Shown here piece after piece: positions 7,500 through 8,948 of a DNA stretch of 8,948 nucleotides. Numbering within the stretch: position 1 is the first letter of the stretch; each line of letters starts with the position of its first letter. The stretch is from Candidatus Auribacterota bacterium (GTDB lineage: Bacteria; Auribacterota; Tritonobacteria; UBA1439). A program made the translations under genes and the position numbers. The stretch is from the NCBI GenBank assembly GCA_026391995.1, contig JAPLCY010000278.1:1-8948 (forward strand), given 5' to 3'. The notes under the pieces are model-generated. The model saw only the letters and a program-made list of their open reading frames with translations. It did not search any database and had not been told where the DNA came from.

Positions 7500-8045
7500 T
7501 CACCTCTCCGCCGCGCCGGAGCCGAGCAGCTCCGCGATATCGGGCCGCTTCTTCCCCTCCGGTTTCAGAACCACGTAGGATCGGAACGCCTCCGCCGCCT
7601 TCTCCGGCCGCTTGAGGTACTCGTTGTAGATGATGCCCATGTCGAGATATGCCTCCGCGAGACCCGGTTTCAGCTCCACGGCGCGCTGGTATTCCTGTGC
7701 CGCGCGCGCATATTCCGTCCGGAGGGCGTAGATCGTCGCGAGATTGTTGTGCAGTTCGGCGCTCGCGGGAAACGCGGCCACGCCCTTTTCGGCGACCCCC
7801 GCCGCGGCATCGAGCTTCCCCATCTGCTGATACGCCACGGCGAGCGAGTTATACTCCTCCACCGCCGCGGCTCCCGTCCCGAGAATCGCATTGCAGAGAG
7901 CGACCGACTTGTCCCTCTCCCCCCTCTTCAGGTAGGCCTCCGTCAGGGCCCTGGCCGCGCGCAGAGAACGCTCGCGGGTGGGGGGGCCGAACCCTTTCGA
8001 GAGCTCTCGCAGGGCGTCGTCAAGCTTGCCCTCTTTGAGGTACAC
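7500..8045 (-). CDS. TPR protein, C-terminal part (separated by a frameshift)
   Basis: This 181-residue frame opens at GTG 8045 and holds at least three TPR units: VEEYNSLAVAYQQMGKLDAA, AELHNNLATIYALRTEYARA and AEAYLDMGIIYNEYLKRPEK, each followed by an EKAV- or ALELKP-like second helix. The GTG is a doubtful start, because GGAGG abuts it with no spacer. The same frame also reads sensibly upstream to about 8099 as AATPQERCTLAEV, which joins naturally to the TPR repeats of the preceding frame. The two frames therefore probably form one protein of about 327 residues interrupted by a one-base shift. TPR units are helical protein-protein interaction scaffolds. Because the upstream part carries an export signal, the whole would act in the periplasm or at the envelope. 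The stop overlaps the YfhO start region, placing it first in the glycosyltransferase operon. Confidence 0.75.
   Translation of the reverse strand: MYLKEGKLDDALRELSKGFGPPTRERSLRAARALTEAYLKRGERDKSVALCNAILGTGAAAVEEYNSLAVAYQQMGKLDAAAGVAEKGVAAFPASAELHNNLATIYALRTEYARAAQEYQRAVELKPGLAEAYLDMGIIYNEYLKRPEKAAEAFRSYVVLKPEGKKRPDIAELLGSGAAER
7503..7509 (-). promoter_or_regulatory. Shine-Dalgarno site of the YfhO-type gene
   Basis: GGAGAGG on the minus strand, eight bases before ATG 7494. It overlaps the last codons of the TPR gene. It favours ATG 7494 over the overlapping GTG at 7503, which would have no room for a ribosome site. Confidence 0.5.
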
Positions 8046-8484
8046 CTCCGCCAGCGTGCAGCGTTCCTGGGGAGTCGCCGCCCCCGCGGCGGCGAGGCTG
8101 CGCGAGGACCATCCCGAGCCGCTCGTGGAGCCCCGGGTCGTCCGGGGTGAGCCTCAGCGCCTCCCGATAACGGGCCGCCGCCCCGCCTGTATCCCCCTCG
8201 AGCGCCGCCGCCTCCCCGAGCCCCATGATCGACGCAGCCGAGTAGCGCTTCCAATACTCGTCGTGGAGTTTCTGATCCGGGAGCTGGTGGACGTAAAGAT
8301 CGGCGAGAGTGAAGAGCGCGACGCTGTTGTACCGGTCGGCGGCAAGCGCTTTTTTCAACTGCGCGACCGCCTCGGGATATTTTCCGGCGGCGAGGGCGGC
8401 TTTGCCCCGCGCGATGAGGTCATCAGCGGATGGATCGTTGCCCGCGCACAGGGCCACTGCAAGGAGCAGCAACATTGTCCCCAT
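8020..8484 (-). CDS. Exported TPR protein, N-terminal part (frameshifted)
   Basis: ATG 8484 begins a 154-residue frame opening MGTMLLLLAVALCAGND, a short hydrophobic leader with no positive residue before it. The cysteine does not fit a lipobox because Leu stands at -1. An in-frame TGA lies five codons upstream of the ATG, so the start cannot be much earlier; a GAGG sits about ten bases before it. Residues 20-126 contain TPR-like units: ADDLIARGKAALAAGKYPEA, SVALFTLADLYVHQL, and SIMGLGEAAALEGDTGGAAA with the following LRLTPDD. After GLHERLGMVLA the frame becomes low-complexity (QPRRRGGGDSP) and stops at 8020, while the TPR pattern continues in the neighbouring frame. The shift lies between about 8112 and 8080, where a run of five C on the plus strand (8081-8085) is a likely slip site. 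Removing one base gives a continuous 327-residue protein. This is either a real pseudogenising mutation or a sequence error. Confidence 0.75.
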   Translation of the reverse strand: MGTMLLLLAVALCAGNDPSADDLIARGKAALAAGKYPEAVAQLKKALAADRYNSVALFTLADLYVHQLPDQKLHDEYWKRYSAASIMGLGEAAALEGDTGGAAARYREALRLTPDDPGLHERLGMVLAQPRRRGGGDSPGTLHAGGGVPQRGQA

Positions 8485-8529
8485 ATTCGGATCGCCTCAC
8501 AGGATTGCCGCGATGATTTCCCTGCCGCC

Positions 8530-8565
8530 GCACATTGTAGCGCACACCGTAGCGCACACTTTAGT
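8530..8565. repeat. Three tandem 12-base repeats upstream of the operon
   Basis: GCACATTGTAGC (8530-8541), GCACACCGTAGC (8542-8553) and GCACACTTTAGT (8554-8565) follow one another without a spacer. The copies differ at only a few positions. They lie 46-81 bases upstream of the TPR start codon and overlap the best -10 candidate of the operon. They could be operator half-sites or simply slippage repeats. Confidence 0.65.
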
Positions 8566-8570
8566 GTGCG
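8553..8570. repeat. 18-base inverted repeat, CGCACACT-TT-AGTGTGCG
   Basis: Two perfect 8-base arms (8553-8560 and 8563-8570) flank TT. The two-base centre is too tight for a good RNA hairpin, so a binding site for a dimeric regulator is the better reading. It joins the 12-mer array to the following 10-mer array. The right arm, AGTGTGCG, recurs at 8879-8886 just before the divergent gene. Confidence 0.55.
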
Positions 8571-8597
8571 ATTCAATGCGATTCAATGCGACTCGAT
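8568..8597. repeat. Three tandem 10-base repeats
   Basis: GCGATTCAAT occurs twice in direct succession (8568-8577, 8578-8587) and is followed by GCGACTCGAT (8588-8597), which has two changes. A 10-base period corresponds to about one helical turn. No function is evident. Confidence 0.6.
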
Positions 8598-8700
8598 GTA
8601 GCACGCCGCCACATAACGGCGTTACTAGCGTAGCACATCTCGTCAAAAAACTTTAGTAATCCCTCAGTGATAGCGGGGGGTAGTGAAAGTTATCCACGAC

Positions 8701-8784
8701 GTAGCTCACCCTTTCCCTCGGGCCTGCCTGCCGGCAGGCAGTGACAGTGAGTCCCCTAAAGGACGAATGTGAAGGGTGCGCTAC
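8701..8784. repeat. Imperfect inverted repeat enclosing a perfect palindrome
   Basis: The left arm GTAGCTCACCCTT (8701-8713) is complementary to the right arm AAGGGTGCGCTAC (8772-8784) at 12 of 13 positions. Between them lie the perfect 18-base palindrome CTGCCTGCCGGCAGGCAG (8724-8741) and a short stem GTCC/GGAC (8751-8754 with 8761-8764). As RNA this could fold as a closing stem with two inner hairpins. As DNA it resembles a small dispersed palindromic element. A competing pairing exists between GGGGTAG (8677-8683) and CTACCCC (8781-8787). Whether copies occur elsewhere in the genome cannot be seen here. Confidence 0.55.
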
Positions 8785-8906
8785 CCCTCTGTGACTGATG
8801 CCTTGCAATATTTGGCGCAAAAACCTGTCAGATTTTGATTCATTTCGGCGGGCGGCGATGGTAGACTATCTTTGTTACAGTGTGCGGTGTGCAAAAGGAG
8901 GCGTGT

Positions 8907-8948
8907 ATGAAACTCCCCTTATTTCTTTCGCTCATGGCGGCCGGCGTG
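8907..8948 (+). CDS. Divergent gene, first 14 codons only, probable signal peptide
   Basis: ATG 8907 has GGAGG (8897-8901) five bases upstream and begins MKLPLFLSLMAAGV before the window ends. A lysine followed by a hydrophobic run is the usual start of a Sec signal peptide, so the product is probably exported. Nothing more can be said of its family. It is divergent from the glycosyltransferase operon and may share its regulatory region. Confidence 0.6.
   Translation, partial: MKLPLFLSLMAAGV

Larger units (their letters stand above)
8485..8906. other. Divergent intergenic region, repeat-rich, with no gene seen
   Basis: These 422 bases separate the minus-strand operon (start 8484) from the plus-strand gene (start 8907), so promoters for both must lie here or nearby. 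No convincing coding frame, tRNA or rRNA is seen. On the minus strand TACAAT (8539-8534) is a fair -10 element for the operon, but its -35 is poor. On the plus strand the best hexamers (TTGATT at 8835, TAGACT at 8862) are weak and 21 bases apart. Most of the region is filled by short tandem repeats (8530-8597) and a larger inverted repeat (8701-8784), listed separately. Confidence 0.6.

Noticed and set aside
7943..8254. 103-codon frame bridging the TPR frameshift
   Set aside because: Its translation is Gly/Arg-rich and lacks TPR spacing; the other two frames carry the repeats on either side.
8530..8597. CRISPR-like array
   Set aside because: The repeats are 10-12 bases and contiguous without spacers; no cas genes are present.
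8690..8698. Possible DnaA box (TTATCCACG) in the intergenic region
   Set aside because: A single site with one mismatch to TTATNCACA, no cluster of boxes, no AT-rich unwinding stretch and no dnaA or dnaN nearby.

Overview
The window is GC-rich for most of its length and looks like a fragment of a Gram-negative-type bacterial chromosome. Shine-Dalgarno sites are strong at the two flanking genes (AGGAGG, GGAGG), and there are two gene families typical of large bacterial envelope proteins. Nothing identifies the phylum. The family mix (YfhO, DUF2079, radical SAM/SPASM, TPR) occurs in several uncultured groups, so I leave the taxon open.

Layout. From about 8484 down to 428, six genes are packed head to tail on the minus strand with overlaps or gaps of a few bases, which strongly suggests one operon. 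In transcription order they are: an exported TPR protein (split by an apparent frameshift near 8080-8112); a large YfhO-type membrane protein; a membrane-anchored family 2 glycosyltransferase; a radical SAM/SPASM protein; a DPM1-like family 2 glycosyltransferase; and a DUF2079 polytopic membrane protein. Downstream, after a 114-base gap with its own candidate promoter, lies the start of a secreted protein that runs off the left edge (1-313, minus). At the right end, a 422-base intergenic region separates the operon from a divergent plus-strand gene, of which only the signal-peptide start is present (8907-8948).

How the genes may work together. The DPM1-like enzyme is the kind that charges a polyprenyl phosphate with a sugar on the cytoplasmic face. 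YfhO and DUF2079 proteins resemble GT-C enzymes, which use polyprenyl-phosphate sugars outside the membrane. The second GT2 and the radical SAM enzyme would add or modify a further component. The simplest inference is a cell-envelope glycan or glycolipid decoration pathway with two extracytoplasmic transferases. Its product cannot be read from the sequence.

Non-coding structure. The divergent intergenic region is unusually repetitive. It holds three tandem 12-mers, an 18-base inverted repeat, three tandem 10-mers, and a larger imperfect inverted repeat (8701-8784) that encloses an 18-base perfect palindrome. No RNA genes, insertion sequences or CRISPR arrays were seen.
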